A DNA stretch of 64,000 nt from Himantopus leucocephalus (GCA_003993805.1 RSEF01000002.1:89744640-89808639), one strand, 5' to 3'; shown: positions 36,825 to 49,894, counted from the stretch's first letter. Program-made: numbers and translations. Notes: generated from the letters alone by a model not told the origin.

Positions 36825-39800
36825 CTACAATGCATAACCCTACATGTATTCAAGCCCCTCTAGAGGCCATATGCAGTGGCAAGTAACGGCCTTGTTCAAA
36901 GCTCCCAGTAGAATCAAGTAAGAGAGGCGAGGAGCCTGCTGGGCCTTTACAGACTCAGATACCATCATGGTATTTGACAGATATGGAGTGATGCTCACTT
37001 GTGTGGGTTTATCTTTGCCGGACTGTGGAGCAAAGGATGATGTGACAGCATGACTCTCGTTCCCTCCCCACACATTTGAAACACATCAGAACCGCTGTAA
37101 ACACTATTTTAGGACAGTTTGTGCCGAGTGCTTGCTATCTCACCTGCTAGTGCATCTCTGCTAGTCCAGTGTACCTAGACTGATACTGATATTTTTAATA
37201 AGTTTCTTAAATTCTACCTATAATCTGGGATGGATTTGTGATGGGGCCCTGCGTGTACCACTTAAACGACGACTGCAACTGCTCATTCCCCTTCTAACTC
37301 CTAGGCCAGGTCACATTCTAGGCAGTGTCTGTTCATTCTTCTTAAAAGAAATGCATTAGGCACCCTCCAAAATAGGGTCTTCAAAGTGCTAGGCACTGTG
37401 GGGACACATAATTAGAGTGTATCTTCTAAAGAGTTTGCCTATTAAAAATACAACACTGAACAAAGTCAGCAGCTGTATTAATAGTTAGCTACACTGAAAG
37501 GAAGGTATATTAAATAAACTTGCTACTATGAGAAAGGAAGCAGGTTTGCTTCACGGGATATCAGCCATGACTAGAGGGAGAACAATATGGGGCTAATACT
37601 TGCATAATTTAAGGCAGCTCATGATCACAGACGTACAGTAAACAATGGAGCAGAAATATTCAAACCTCCCAGTCTTCACATTTCTAAAGACATGTTCTTT
37701 CAAAGCAAATAGTCCAGCTGTTCAAAATTCACTGCATGGAAGACAGGAAGGCAAATAACATCCTGACTCTGAAAGCTGGTGGTCAGGGCACCTTCCTGGG
37801 ACAGCATAGCCCTGAGATCCTGTTGCCGTGCCGAGGACCGTTCATGCATTTGATGCAGAAGTCACTGAAACACAGAGCTCTAGCAGAGCTCTTTCATCAT
37901 GCTACTGTCACTGTGATCACCTGAATCCCAGAGGATGGTGAGGCACAATCATTTGATGTATCAAATACAGTCATTCGTTTAGCTTCCAAGAGTTGATCCT
38001 TTGCAGTCATGCAGTCCTTCTGTCTCTCCGAGACACCTGCATTGTTCCCTGCGATATACTTTCTCATGTTCTGTTTAACGCAGGTCAGCTCCACAAAAAC
38101 AGTCTTCCTCAGCCATTGACTGTTGCCCTGCTTGCTATATGGCACCAGATCTAATGCTCAATGGAAGCAGCATGAGTCACCCTCTCCCTTCAGCTAAGGA
38201 GTATTTGATACTTATGTCACATTAGCTGTTTTTTAACTTCCCTACACTGATCTTGACTATATACCTCTCAAACGTGAAGACTACATTCAGATGTCTGCTG
38301 AAACAGCTAATTTGAAGTAAAATTGCACCCCCACTCTTTTCTAATGTCCCTTGACCATAAAGACTGAGTTTTATTTGACATTTTGGTCTTAATTATGTTT
38401 TATTAGGTGTGGGATGGTTAGACGCTTTTTATCTCCATTAAATCTTAATGGCTACATTTTGCCTTTTTCTACTGAAAGACTTCGTGGAAATAAATGCAGT
38501 TAATGGACTCTGCTATTAAGTACATGTTGCTTGGAGATATAATAATGATACTTCAGAGTCTCTCCCACAATTTGCTATTAATATTAAGGAAATGCAAATT
38601 TCACAATCACATTTAAAGTCATTTTTTGCTAGTCAAACTATTAAGGTTCAGTTTCAAGGTGGGAATTGTACTTAAAATTATCATCTCATGAATATCACCG
38701 AACATGATTATTTGTAATACTGCAGTCATTACTGATAAGGCACAAAGACTCTGAAATACAGCTTATTAAGTTTTACTGTAATATTCAGTCCACACAAAAA
38801 TGGACTTGAACCAATAAAATTAATTTTTTTTCCTAAAAATAATGTACTGAACAACTCATTTTTTGCTAAAATATCTTTTACTAGTTGAAGGCCAAATTTG
38901 AAGTGTGCTGTACACAACAGTAGAACGTCAGTCTAAGGGAAAACAGTTGCTGACTATATCGTCTTTTTACTTTTTAATTTAATAAATAACCATATGGTTG
39001 CATGAACTCTAACTCAAAGTATACTTTAGACCCAAGTAGTTTATTTCATTTCTTGTTATACATTTATAGAGTTCAAAATAAGAGAAAGTTTAATCTGACC
39101 TACATTTTACAAGATACTCCACCTCTGGGTTTCGTCCTGTAGTATGCCAAATAACTTTTGCTTGGCTAAAGTTTATCATTCATAAAGGCATATAGTCTTC
39201 AGGTGAGGACAAGAAGTGATGGAGAATCAACAACTTCTCAGAATAATTTGTTCCCTAACTGCTAATGGCCTTCACTGCTAAAAAGTGAGCTTATTTTCTC
39301 ATTTTCCAGCTGCTGCTTCTTTGAGTTTTTCCTCTACCAGCTTTAAACACCTAATTCAATTAGCTGAATTTTAAATTCTTGAGCATGGAATCGGTTTTGA
39401 GTCTATCTCCTCTCCTTAAAAAAAGCAGAAGAAAGAAAGGGAAATATCTACTTTCCTGAAAAGAAAACTGACAAAAACAAGACTAGGATCATTTAATAGA
39501 AAAAATGGAGAGCGGATTCTACCACAGATTTCAAATGTTCACATCTAAAAGCCCACATTACATCATAACATCACTCTGACAAGTTTAGTACTTACTGTAG
39601 CAAATGATTGACTAAGGGTCCCCTGAAACATTGTGGGAAAACAAAATAAAACAGTGTCGGTATTATCAATCTTGAAGTCCTTTATGAACTTCAAGTAACA
39701 AAAGTACCAGCAGCTCAAGGAAGTGCTAGAGTTGCAATTTCAAAAGCACTGAAGTGCAAATCTCACTCACTTGAAATGCGAGTGCATTATTGTTGTAAGG

Positions 39801-40674
39801 AAAACATTTCCTAAATAAATATTTCAGCTCCCATTTTGCAGATACCGAACGCAGCTGGAACACTTTCACAGGTTTACGAATAAATAAATCAAGCTCAGCC
39901 CATAAGGCAAAAAAAAGGAAGTTTTTTGTTCCCATATCCTGCTCATCCCATTAGACAACACATCCTTCAGAATAAATGCAGACATTAAAATTCAGGCTTT
40001 ACGTACACTAATGACAGATCCACTCTGTATTTTCTGTACTTACAAAAGAATAATAGGATTACATGGATTTTCGCTATTAGAAGAGAAAATAAAAGCACAG
40101 GGTGAAATGCCTAAAGCAGAGGTAAGCCCTAAAAAACTTGTAGTTCAGTACTTTTGATGTTTTGATGTAACTTTGAATTTTTTTCATTTTTCAGAAAACA
40201 AAGACAAGCATGTGAAATGCAATAATGTATACATTATAATAATTTTGTGATGAGCACAGGAGAATCACAAATCTGAATAAAGCTTAGTTTGTTTCAAAGT
40301 CTTCCATACATCCTGTGAGGAGATACTTCATTCTTTGAGCAATACTCCATTTTTCCAAGCAATGCATAGATAAGCAAGGGATTTGGACAATTAAAACCTG
40401 GGAGTTAACTATCTTCTATTCCTTACAAATTAAATTTTTCTTTTATAAACTTAGCCAAGATCTGAGCTCTTGCTGAGCATCCTATTTGTAGAGGTCCTCA
40501 TTACACAGTATGTTTTCTGCTGCTCTGCTTTGCATTTCTGTCTCTGGCAATCATTATCATGTAGGTTCCTGGCACAGCCATGGGCCATAAATTCGACATC
40601 TGAACAGATACTGAACAAAAAAAAAATCTTAAAAGAACCAAAACCCAAGAAGAATTACCCCTTTTTCCCCTTAC

Positions 40675-40812
40675 CATGTTGAATACAGCCATAGTTAATA
40701 TTATAGCAGTCGTTGTCAATGTAAGAGTGATCCGTGGCCAAGGACGGTTTGCAATTATTCCAGATGATTTCAGGATCCACAGCAATGAAGCTGATGCTTT
40801 CTTGCTACATTG
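40675..40812 (-). CDS. ADCY2: ADCY2 internal exon, third helix of M2 (TM9)
   Basis: A 138-nt exon (46 codons, phase 0 at both ends). It starts QCSKKASASLLW, continues through the conserved cytoplasmic loop KSSGIIANRPWPRI, and ends in a helix with TTTAIILTMAVFNM, the ninth transmembrane segment. The acceptor is a long pyrimidine tract ending gcacttag and the donor is AACATG|gtaagg. The IANRPWPRI loop is the most distinctive AC2 string in the window. Skipping this exon would keep the frame but remove a helix and so disturb the M2 topology. The next coding exon (extracellular loop and TM10 onward) was not found in the 40 kb to the left. Confidence 0.94.
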
Positions 40813-41591
40813 CTAAGTGCAAAGAGTTTAAAAAAGAGAAAAAAAAATAGGTTTAGTGTATTTAATTACTGTAAACAAGGGTAGAATGAAGAAGGCTTAA
40901 GGTTGAGGGCAGCATTAATCTTGAAACATTGTACAGAAGTATTCGACTATTATATTCTCATAAGAGTTACAGATCATGATTATACATGAAACTTAATGCA
41001 TATTTACTTCAAATATCTGCCATCGATTCTGTTAAATAATTATAATTTGCAAGTACCTTGTTAAACATTCAATATATATTACTAATAAAGGCAAATACAG
41101 AGTTGACAGCAGTGTCATTACCTATAATATCAGTAAAAAGCAAGCAATCAAACTGACCTCCCCTGCCCCAATTGAAAGAGCAATATTTAGTAGCCTTTGG
41201 AAACTTCAAAATGTAAATAATGACTCTGCACCATCTTTGACAGAGAGACAGAGGCGTCCTCATGCAAGATAAAGGCTGTATACATAGATACATCCCTGGC
41301 AGTCTACAAAATAGTGAGGTTTCTAGGGTTTTCTTTCATTTGTTTCATAATTCATTTTAAGTGAAAGGTGATTCAGCAAAGCAAATCAACTTTCCCTAAA
41401 ACTATCTAGAATACAAATAAGCATTTCACGCAACAATCAGACAACAATTTGACACAAAGCATTTAGTGAATAGAATTTTTTTTATATAGGGGCAAAAATT
41501 AACAATAAAAACCTCTGACTCATTTAACCTGCTTCCAAGAACACATTGCAATAGCCTCCATTCATACAGGCATAGTGCCTAGAGGCACAAG

Positions 41592-41824
41592 ATGCTCACA
41601 CAGAATAAACAACCATTTGTGGCACATCCAATAAATATTCATTTTCCCCAAACTTTAGCAAGGAGGACGTAAGGTTGCCTAGAAGCATCTTGTGCCTTTT
41701 CCAAATANATGCTCACACAGAATAAACAACCATTTGTGGCACATCCAATAAACATTCATTTTCCCCAAACTTTAGCAAGGAGGACGTAAGATTGCCTAGA
41801 AGCATCTTGTGCCTTTTCCAAATA
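41592..41824. repeat. Near-identical 116-bp direct copies flanking a single N
   Basis: 41592-41707 and 41709-41824 are equal in length and differ at two positions (aaatatt/aaacatt and taaggttg/taagattg). They are separated only by the N at 41708. This looks like the two alleles of one locus placed in series by the assembler rather than a biological tandem. Confidence 0.88.
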
Positions 41825-43129
41825 TCAAATTCAACTATACTAAAACCTCTGTAAAAAAGGCAATTAAAAGTTAAGGAACATGACAGTCTCACAAAAGTAT
41901 TCGCTTTTTATCAACTCGTTTTCTCTATTTACTTAATATTATCAGGGATCACGTTACATACTGTTTTCACCCCATCCACAGCAATCACAAGAGATACAAG
42001 CACAGGATCTCAAGCAATAAAAGCTACCAAATATAGGACTTAATTTACAGCACAACTATTAGTTCAGGTTCAATAGCTATGGCACATCATGCTAAATAAC
42101 ACTATTACCCAATACATGTGATGTAGTTTACATGAAGGTCTTTGTCATGCTGCACATAACTATTTTCCTGCTAATTACACACTATTTGGACAAGTCCACT
42201 GTATATCTAGAACTTTTTTTGCATATTATTTCCTTTTATGATAGGGAGTTTTGCATACTGGATTGGACAGATTCTGGGTGAATGAAGTCAGTTTCAAGAA
42301 GGTCAAAACAATAATTGGGATCTCAAGAACGGACAAAGAAAAGGGAAAAAGTAGGCAGCTTTATATATACCTTACTTCTCCCCCATATTAAAAAAAAAAA
42401 AAAACAAAACATGTAAACTCAAGGAACCTGCATTTTTGAGCAAGAAATTCCTGCTCAAATGCCTTTTTGAACTTCCAAGCCTTGTTCTTCACCCCTAAGT
42501 ACATAGCAAATTTCAAGATAATTTCAATCCACATGTAGATTTTAGAAAAGTTTTGTCATCCTACCCACTTTAATAAAGTAAAAAGCACAAAGCCGATACT
42601 GCTGCTGTTGCTACAGAAGGGGAGTGATTAACTGGGCGCAGGGAACAGATCTGTGTGAAAATGAATCATTCAGTTATCTGTCTAGTCTGCCTAAAACCTA
42701 ATGAGTCCGGGAGCATGGATTTATAGCCAATTAGAACAGTCATGAAATCATGCCTTAAATTACTCTTTGCCTTTGTTATAGCACACCTGGAGCTTTGCTA
42801 CAACTTCACCAACACTGTTCTGTGATTTTCTTGGAAGTTTAGAAGCAGCTGGAATAGTTTAAGTTGGATTAGGGACAAAACTAGGCAGAAACACTGAGAA
42901 AGTATAAGAAATATAAAGTGGGTAAGAAATGACACAGATAAAGCCGTACATCGTGTTCTCCTTTCTGAATTATGCTACAGGGAGCTATACTGTTCAAAGA
43001 AAGTCTTTAGGATAAGAAATTCCAAGAAAAGAAGCTAAACCAGATACATTTTATTACAAATTTTACTGGTTTTAGGTTATCTGAATAAAGGCTAATTAAA
43101 TTAAACACAAATGATGATCAAAAGGACAA

Positions 43130-44335
43130 TGATTGATGGTGGAACCAAAGTAATCTAATCAGTGAAGAACAGAAGCCACAGAATCTGCTGCTCCTAAGAC
43201 CATCAAAGGAGGAGGTTTCAGCCACAGTTTCTGATGGGAAACCTACCAAGAAGCGTCAATGAAAAAAACTCCCTTTCCAGAATGCCCTGCAGACTGAAGG
43301 TGATTACTGCCTAAAAGGATAGCTGGCACAGGACAGATAATTTTGCAATGGAGCAGAGAGAAATTTTGGATTGTGTAAAACATTATGGCATGTTTTAAGG
43401 GCATTGTGGGTATGTGGAAAACTTACAGGATGTTTAGGAGATAGGACAAATGTGGATCAGGGAGGAACAAGCGTAGGTAAATGGAGAGGAAAGGAGATGA
43501 AAGGAAATGGCTGAATGTAAACACTTGTCTAATTGAGTCTATTGCATATTCTTATTAAATCCTATCTCTAACCATCTTCTGTGTAAGTGCAGTCCTTATT
43601 CTAAGCCTGCATGTGTGCAAATGCTAGCAAACTTCATGCTGGACTAGATGGCAAGTAGCACAGGATGGGCGCCAGCCACTGCAGAGAGAGTTCGCACGTC
43701 TGAGGCAACTGAGGGCCTGGGTGCCAGCAGCTGAAGTGTGTCACATCCATCCCTGCAGAGACCCATAGGGCGTGTGGAGGAGTGTGTGTGTAACCATTAG
43801 GATACTTCAAGCTGGACTGGCTGGTAAGTAGGAGATCTGCATTTGGAGAGAGGCAAGGTTTGAGCCAGTCACTGCGTAAGGGGGGGAGAAGGTATTGTAT
43901 TGACTTGAAGTCCATATTGAGTGACCCCCAAATGCAAGTGTGCCTGTGGGTCACGACAGTCAGGGTGTGCATGTATTCCACTAGCAAACGTCAGTCCTGA
44001 TCAGCCAGAAAGGAGGAACTAGACCATCAGTGTTGTTCCTATTTACATGACCGCTTCTTGCTTTTACGTGGGTGCTGGTAAAAGAGCTGCCCTCTCTGTG
44101 TGGTTGTCCTGTGTGTACAGTATATGCCTGTGTGCCTACTGGGAATACGCGCTCAGCCTCACTACTGGTTGTACCTGGGACACGCTACTGACAGCCTCCC
44201 ATCGATGGGAGTGGGACAGGAGGATCCCCCGGGGTCTTTAATTCCATCAAATTGGGCTCCAGTGGACCAGGAAGGAGCACTCCCCTCGCTCTTCAACTCC
44301 ACTGGATTCAACAAGCTTTAGCTGGTCTCATTTTC
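43130..44335 (+). mobile_element. LTR-like repeat block with internal ~175-185 bp units
   Basis: A CpG- and GC-richer block in AT-rich intron. Three degenerate copies of one motif start at about 43623 (gctagcaaacttcatgctgg), 43795 (ttaggatacttcaagctgg) and 43981 (ctagcaaacgtcagtcctg), giving internal periods of about 172 and 186 bp. A distal CpG-bearing part (gggacacgctactgac, then ggaggatcccccggggtc) precedes the return to AT-rich DNA at about 44335. The pattern and wording remind me of avian ERV LTRs with internal tandem repeats, but the ends and family are not established; the left limit is a guess. No protein function can be assigned to the open frames inside it. Confidence 0.45.
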
Positions 44336-46839
44336 AGTTTCACAACTTTAAAAAACATGGCTCAGTAACAGATGCAAAACAATGTCATAAAAAAGATGCT
44401 TTCATGTTTTTCTAGTGCTAAGCAACGTAAATTCATGGCTACCCCTGCGCAAACAAACAACTTGTTAATTCTGAAGATAAAATTAAGTTTCACACAGAAA
44501 ATCTCCCTTGAATCCTAACATATATATACACAAATGTTGGTGTCAAATGACAGAGACTTCTCAAACTTTTCTGCTTTAACATCAACACATCCAATTGTTA
44601 AATTTGAAATGTCTTCATTTTTTGAAAGTAATCATTGAAAAAATTACCGTACAGAATTGCTGAGATTACTTAGCAATGTCCATGACAAGAACTGCATTTA
44701 TAGCTGAGGACTTCTTTACTGCTTTCCAAGTACCTGTATGCTTTTGAACAGACTTATGTAACTTCTGTACCAAAATTCCTTGCAATAATTCTGAATTTCC
44801 TTTGTTTAAAAGATTCTTGATCAGTATCACCTGACTTTGCTAATGTATTTTAGCAAGGAGGAACTAATTGGACTGATTTACTACATTTATTCAATAAGAT
44901 ATTTTTCTGCTTTCTTTTAAAAATAAAATGTTCTCTGGGCAAGTTTATCACTAAGAAAAGTTCTGAGGAATATAATAAATTTCAGGAAACAATATATCAC
45001 TCAGCCAGTGTGATTAATCAGTAAAGAGATTCCATTCTTCCAGCTGCTGTTGCTAAAATTACAGATATCACTGGCTCTGACCTGAAGAAAAATGTGAGTG
45101 TTGTTAGACTGCAGCTTCAAAAATGAAGTTGTAGATAGTTATTTCCAGTTGTAAAACAGAAGCACACCAGAACTCAGTGACGCATTTCTTGACAGGCTGT
45201 TTAATGCACAGCTCTGAGTTCTGGAGGAGAAGGACCACTGTTTATTTGGTACATCTGTCATGCCCACCTGGTTTGTTAAATAGATACATGTCTCTCTAAC
45301 AGCAGAGAGCGCAGCCTACATAGGTTAAGCCAATGAGGCTCCTGAGAGGAAAATTTGTGACAAAACCCTGATTCACACTAAAAATCTTTAAACCATTGAG
45401 CAGAAATTCTTTGGAGAACATGAAAGAATACACTGTTGATCAGTAATTCTCTATGTGAATTAACAGGTTTGCTGAACTTCATTTCACTTTTGAGCAGTCT
45501 AAATCCAGTCCATGTATAGTACAACTGCAGTAGTTCAGTACTGCTGAAAATTTAGGGAACTCCTGGAAGCAGAACCGGAGTGGTGGGGTGATCATCGAAT
45601 TCAGACTTTTAATAGCACTGGCAGAACTATGCAGGTTTATTTTGCTGATTCATTAGCTTACGACAAACACTGTTTCTTGTAAATGTTATGTCTCAGTTGC
45701 AATTTTCTTAAGAAAACGGAGAATGATATGAAAGGAATAACGTAATAATTTCCAGAAAGCATGCAAGAAGGGTAAGACATCAGATCTCAGCAGCATTAGC
45801 TTCTGTGTTTATTCTAAGCGGAGCTAGCAGAATATGGTTCAGTGTTTATCATTTACCAACTAGAAATAATAGGTATTTGTAGTATGAAAGGTGACTAATA
45901 TATTACCTTTTCATCTGAACATGTTAAATCTGATATGACAGCTCAACATGATAGTGAGTAATAACTTATTTTGAATATTCAGGTTATTAAAATGTATCCT
46001 GTGTTGTCTTTCCACACACAAAAACCTACTTCAGCATTTAGCAAAATGAATGCTGTCTTTCTGAGTGAGATCAAGGAACTGGTGTGAGAATTAATTGTGA
46101 CAGCTATGTTGTAGATGAAAGACAGTGTCACAAGAGCTGTCACACTTCTCCTTCACATGCTAGCAGAGGTTGGAACATCTTGACTGAAGACCTCTTATTT
46201 ACAGAAAGCCAGTGAATCACATTTTCTATAGTTCTATTATTGTTGTTTTCATTTTGCATTCAAATACAACTTAGTATTTCACTAATAATGATGTTACAAA
46301 GAATGAAATCAAGAGAAACAAAAAGCCCCAAAATTCAGAATTTTTTCACATGCTTGTTTTCACTCAGACTTGAAGACACAAAGTGCAAATCCAAAGAACT
46401 GGCTGACTGGCTGACTCAATCATTACACTGACCTAAGCTTGGAGAAGGGTGATTTTTTGTATAGAGACACGAGCTTATACTTTATGTACTTTCTCATGGT
46501 CCTATTGTTGATAAAAAGGACCAAAGTACTTCTAAAATGAGTACTGTAACACCAAGCTTTTGAACTCCATGGTGGCACTTGTGAATCTAAGCCAGGCATT
46601 TTGAAACACATAAAATGCATCCAGGTGAAGAGTCTACTCAACTTATGTTGGATACAGCTGGTTTGACAAAAGCTAGAATCCTGAATAAAGAAGTAACAGG
46701 AAAAACTAAAGTTGGTATCACTTTTTTAATTTCACCATACTTTGCCATGTTTATTATCCTTCACAAAGGGTCACGTTAAAATGGCCATGTGGTTCGCTTC
46801 AACTGTCTCATTCAAAGGAAAGAACACGGCAGTGAGCCA

Positions 46840-46847
46840 TATAAATA
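46840..46847 (+). promoter_or_regulatory. Isolated TATA box with matching initiator
   Basis: TATAAATA whose first base lies exactly 30 bp before the A of an initiator-like ttcagtcc (46867-46874, A at 46870). It sits in a locally GC-richer patch on the strand opposite to ADCY2. It is not within any repeat I recognise. Promoter activity is inferred only from the motifs. Confidence 0.4.
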
Positions 46848-46869
46848 CGCCTTGAGGCACTCAGGGTTC

Positions 46870-46942
46870 AGTCCTGGTACTTCCTGTGCTGCTCTCCTCA
46901 TTCAAGAAAATGTACAGTCACTGTGTTATAAGCTATTTTAAG
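46870..46942 (+). other. Possible small first exon downstream of the TATA box
   Basis: From the inferred start at 46870, a 40-nt leader reaches an ATG at 46910 (A at -3) followed by MYSHCVISYFK. The last codon AAG abuts a near-consensus splice donor (AAG|gtaaga at 46943). If not spliced, the frame stops after about nine more codons. I found no convincing partner exon downstream, and the peptide is not recognised. It could be a lineage-specific gene, an antisense non-coding transcript, a relic, or chance. Confidence 0.25.
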
Positions 46943-49639
46943 GTAAGACATTCTCAGTCCCTCCCATCAAAGTTTTTCTGTTTCACATGAAATATTTAAA
47001 GAGCCACTGATTTTGAGAAAATGCAAACCTGAATGACTTTTTAAAGGCAGTGCTCAGGGCACTGAACTAGAAGGAGTTCTGAATGATACATTCTATGTTG
47101 ACCGAGTCTTGATCTCCACGTAAGACACTGCCACCCAAAAACTGCCTCACACAACAGGAGCCCCCATCTGTGACCATATGGCGGTACTTACACATCATGG
47201 ATGTCACCTCTCACGTAATATGTGTAAAAGAACCCTCAAAGCAATCTGGATGCTCTCTGCTTTCATCTTTCTTATTAACTAACTGTAGGGAAAATTGGTG
47301 GCATACTGGACTGTTGGTATTAGGAAGCACACTGGGATATCTCTTTATTTGGAGGTAACTTACAATCTGATCTTGGGCAAAGACACTAAAAGGCAGCATT
47401 GTCTCACTCATCAAAAAATATGAAAGGAGACCTTGTTGGCAGAAAAGACGTAAGAAACCTGTGGTTTTTACCAGGTTAGGCAACATCTTCAGTTGGTCAC
47501 AATCTCATAACACGCCATCATAAACATATAACTCAAGAAGGAGTAAGAAGAAGGATTTTTGTTAGTGAAATCAGTACATTTCTAACCGTTCTTGGAGTCT
47601 GAACATAGTACCTAACTTAGTGATAATGGATTTGCTGTTGCAGTGCCTGTGCTAGACACTTGTCAGAATGACTTTTAGGTTTGATGAGCCTCTTTCATGG
47701 ACCCTGCTGTAGGTGCCAAAGTGCCTCTCTAGGTTCTCCCTGCCTACCCTCATCCCTGTTTTAATCTTAATTTAAAAGCAAAGCCTTACTATTGAAGAAA
47801 CTGAAGGGCCTCGATCTTTCATTCACATCTGCATTGAGAGACACTCACACCAGAGGTAAGATTCCAAGTTGAAAATCATTTCGAAGTAGTGCTGGTGCTG
47901 ATATTCCTGTCTTTGCAGAGCTTTTAAGCATCTTAAGTGTACACAGTCTTTCTGATTGTTAAGTACCAATGCCCATTGGTTTAGAGTAAAATACAAATCC
48001 CTGCAAACAAAGGTAAAGATTGTATATCACTCTTTATACAGTGGTGTTATGTAATGCAACTAATAAATGACATGCTGTCTTCTAGCAGCGACAGGACTGC
48101 TCACATACTGGCTGCACTTTGATAGATGCTCCGGTGACCTCAAATCAGAGTGTCTTTCTCAACTGTGGAGCCCGTTATTTTCTGATGGCTGTTTTGTTGG
48201 TAATTCCATGGTTCAGTTGGGTATTTAAGAGAGACTATAAATGTGTTCAGATGGGATGATAGGAAAGAAATGTTTTTACTTCTAATCTTGTTAGCTGAAG
48301 TAGCTAAACAGGTTTGCAAGGTATAAACATATGCAACAAAAAGCCATATTAATGGAAAATAACTGGCACAAAGTGTATGTGGTATCAATTAAGTGCACAC
48401 ATGTCACAGGTAATGCAAAGAAATTTTTGAGAGAGTATTTGAATCAATGCACAAAGAACATCTGCATCTAATACTTCTTTGTCTGGCCACCTCAGCTACC
48501 ACAGAGATCTTTCCTTTACATGCTTCCTGTATTTTTTTTCTATTGATTGCACTACATTTTCTAGTGTATCATTTAGGTAACCAGACCTCTGCTTCCTTGC
48601 ATTCACATCAGGAGGTAAAACACATCTAACAGTTACCAGGTCTGAGGCATTTCACTCTCATTCTAGGAACTCGTCTATACTTCAAGAAGATAAAGAGAAA
48701 AGACACGGAAAACATATGAGCTAAAGTACAATCACTGTCCCCTATCTGCATGTAATGTGGGAAGGAAACTTCTCAAGGAAAATTCAAAGAAAATATTCAA
48801 TAATAATAAAAAAGAATAGCCTGCATTTAAAATATGAAAATATAAGCCAAACAGGATCTTTAAGACCAAAAATACTCATAATCTTAAGCTTTAACTCTGA
48901 ATACTGTGATTATCTTAAAAAAAAAAAAAAGCACAGCCAAAAAGAAGTAACTAGAATATAAAAGATATAAATCCGTTTCAAGTTTCAGGACATATGCCAA
49001 TTTTAGCGGGGATTGATGAAGGTTTAATGCCTATGGGCAAACTGTAAGAACCGTTTCTATAAGAACTGTTAGCTCTCCCTGCCCTCAGCCTGTTTGCCCA
49101 AGACATGCTGCAAAGGCAGGCTCTGGGAGTCTGCAAACTTGTTATTTGTGCTACTGCTCTGCCACATCGTTTGATGGAAACATTTCTATTCCTATGTAAT
49201 GGCTTGATATTATCACCCAACAGCAGACTGAGGTGGACCGAGCTGCAGTGCCGCCGAACAGTAAAATCAACTAATAATAAACTCAGAGTGAAAGAGTGAG
49301 CATAAATCTCTTCTTAGAATATCGTAATTAAATTCTGTAAGAGCTAGTAATTTTAGCATTACAGTCTGGATGTTTGGTTTGGTTTTTTTTTTTCATTTAC
49401 CAATGAAATGAAAATCATACAGAGAAACTTGTTCAAAGTTGGTTTTTCCACGACCTTCTCCGTGGTGGTGATGGCCATTTATAATTGGTGGAGACTGACA
49501 GGGGAAAGTGTCAAAGTATTGAGACAAGCATGTAATGCAGTGACAGCCACGTGTCCCAGCTTGAGCTTAGATTTTGCTGTCTTTGCCGGCACTACAGGTC
49601 CCACTCTATAAATCTCGTGACAAGCTCAGTTTGGGAGAG

Positions 49640-49894
49640 GGGGGAGGAATGGTGTGGCTTTAAAATTTGTTTTGCTCCTTACCACCCAAATCTATTTTAA
49701 TTGGCAAGAAATTAAGTCAATTTTCCCCAAATCGATTCTGCTCTGTCTATGTCAGTAATTGGTAAGTGATCTCCCTGCCTTTATCTCAACCCACAAGCCT
49801 TCTCATCCTATTTTCCTCCCCCATCCCGCTGAGGAGGTAGAGTGAGTGAGCAGCTTGGGTGGGTGTCTGGCCCACAGCCAAGGCTGACCCACCG
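49640..49894 (+). mobile_element. LTR fragment, 3' part, sense orientation
   Basis: Landmarks in order: attggcaagaaattaagtca, attttccccaaatcgattctg, gtaattggtaagtgatctcc, ctgcctttatctcaaccc, gctgaggaggtagagtgagtgag, then gcccacagccaaggctgaccc. I recognise this order from avian ERVL-type LTRs. The ctgcctttatctcaaccc word and the gagtgag...ggctg end are shared with the minus-strand LTR at 19543-19894. The 5' limit is uncertain and the terminal CA is not clean, so it is an old or truncated copy. Confidence 0.6.

Larger units (their letters stand above)
35844..40674. other. ADCY2 intron left of the TM9 exon
   Basis: Includes an N-interrupted duplication at 36686-36730, a hairpin and (ACAT)n repeat at 36765-36824, and two GC-richer blocks at 36840-37075 and 37735-38150. 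The second carries a minus-strand open frame of 82 codons (37897-38145). None is recognised as coding. Confidence 0.5.
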
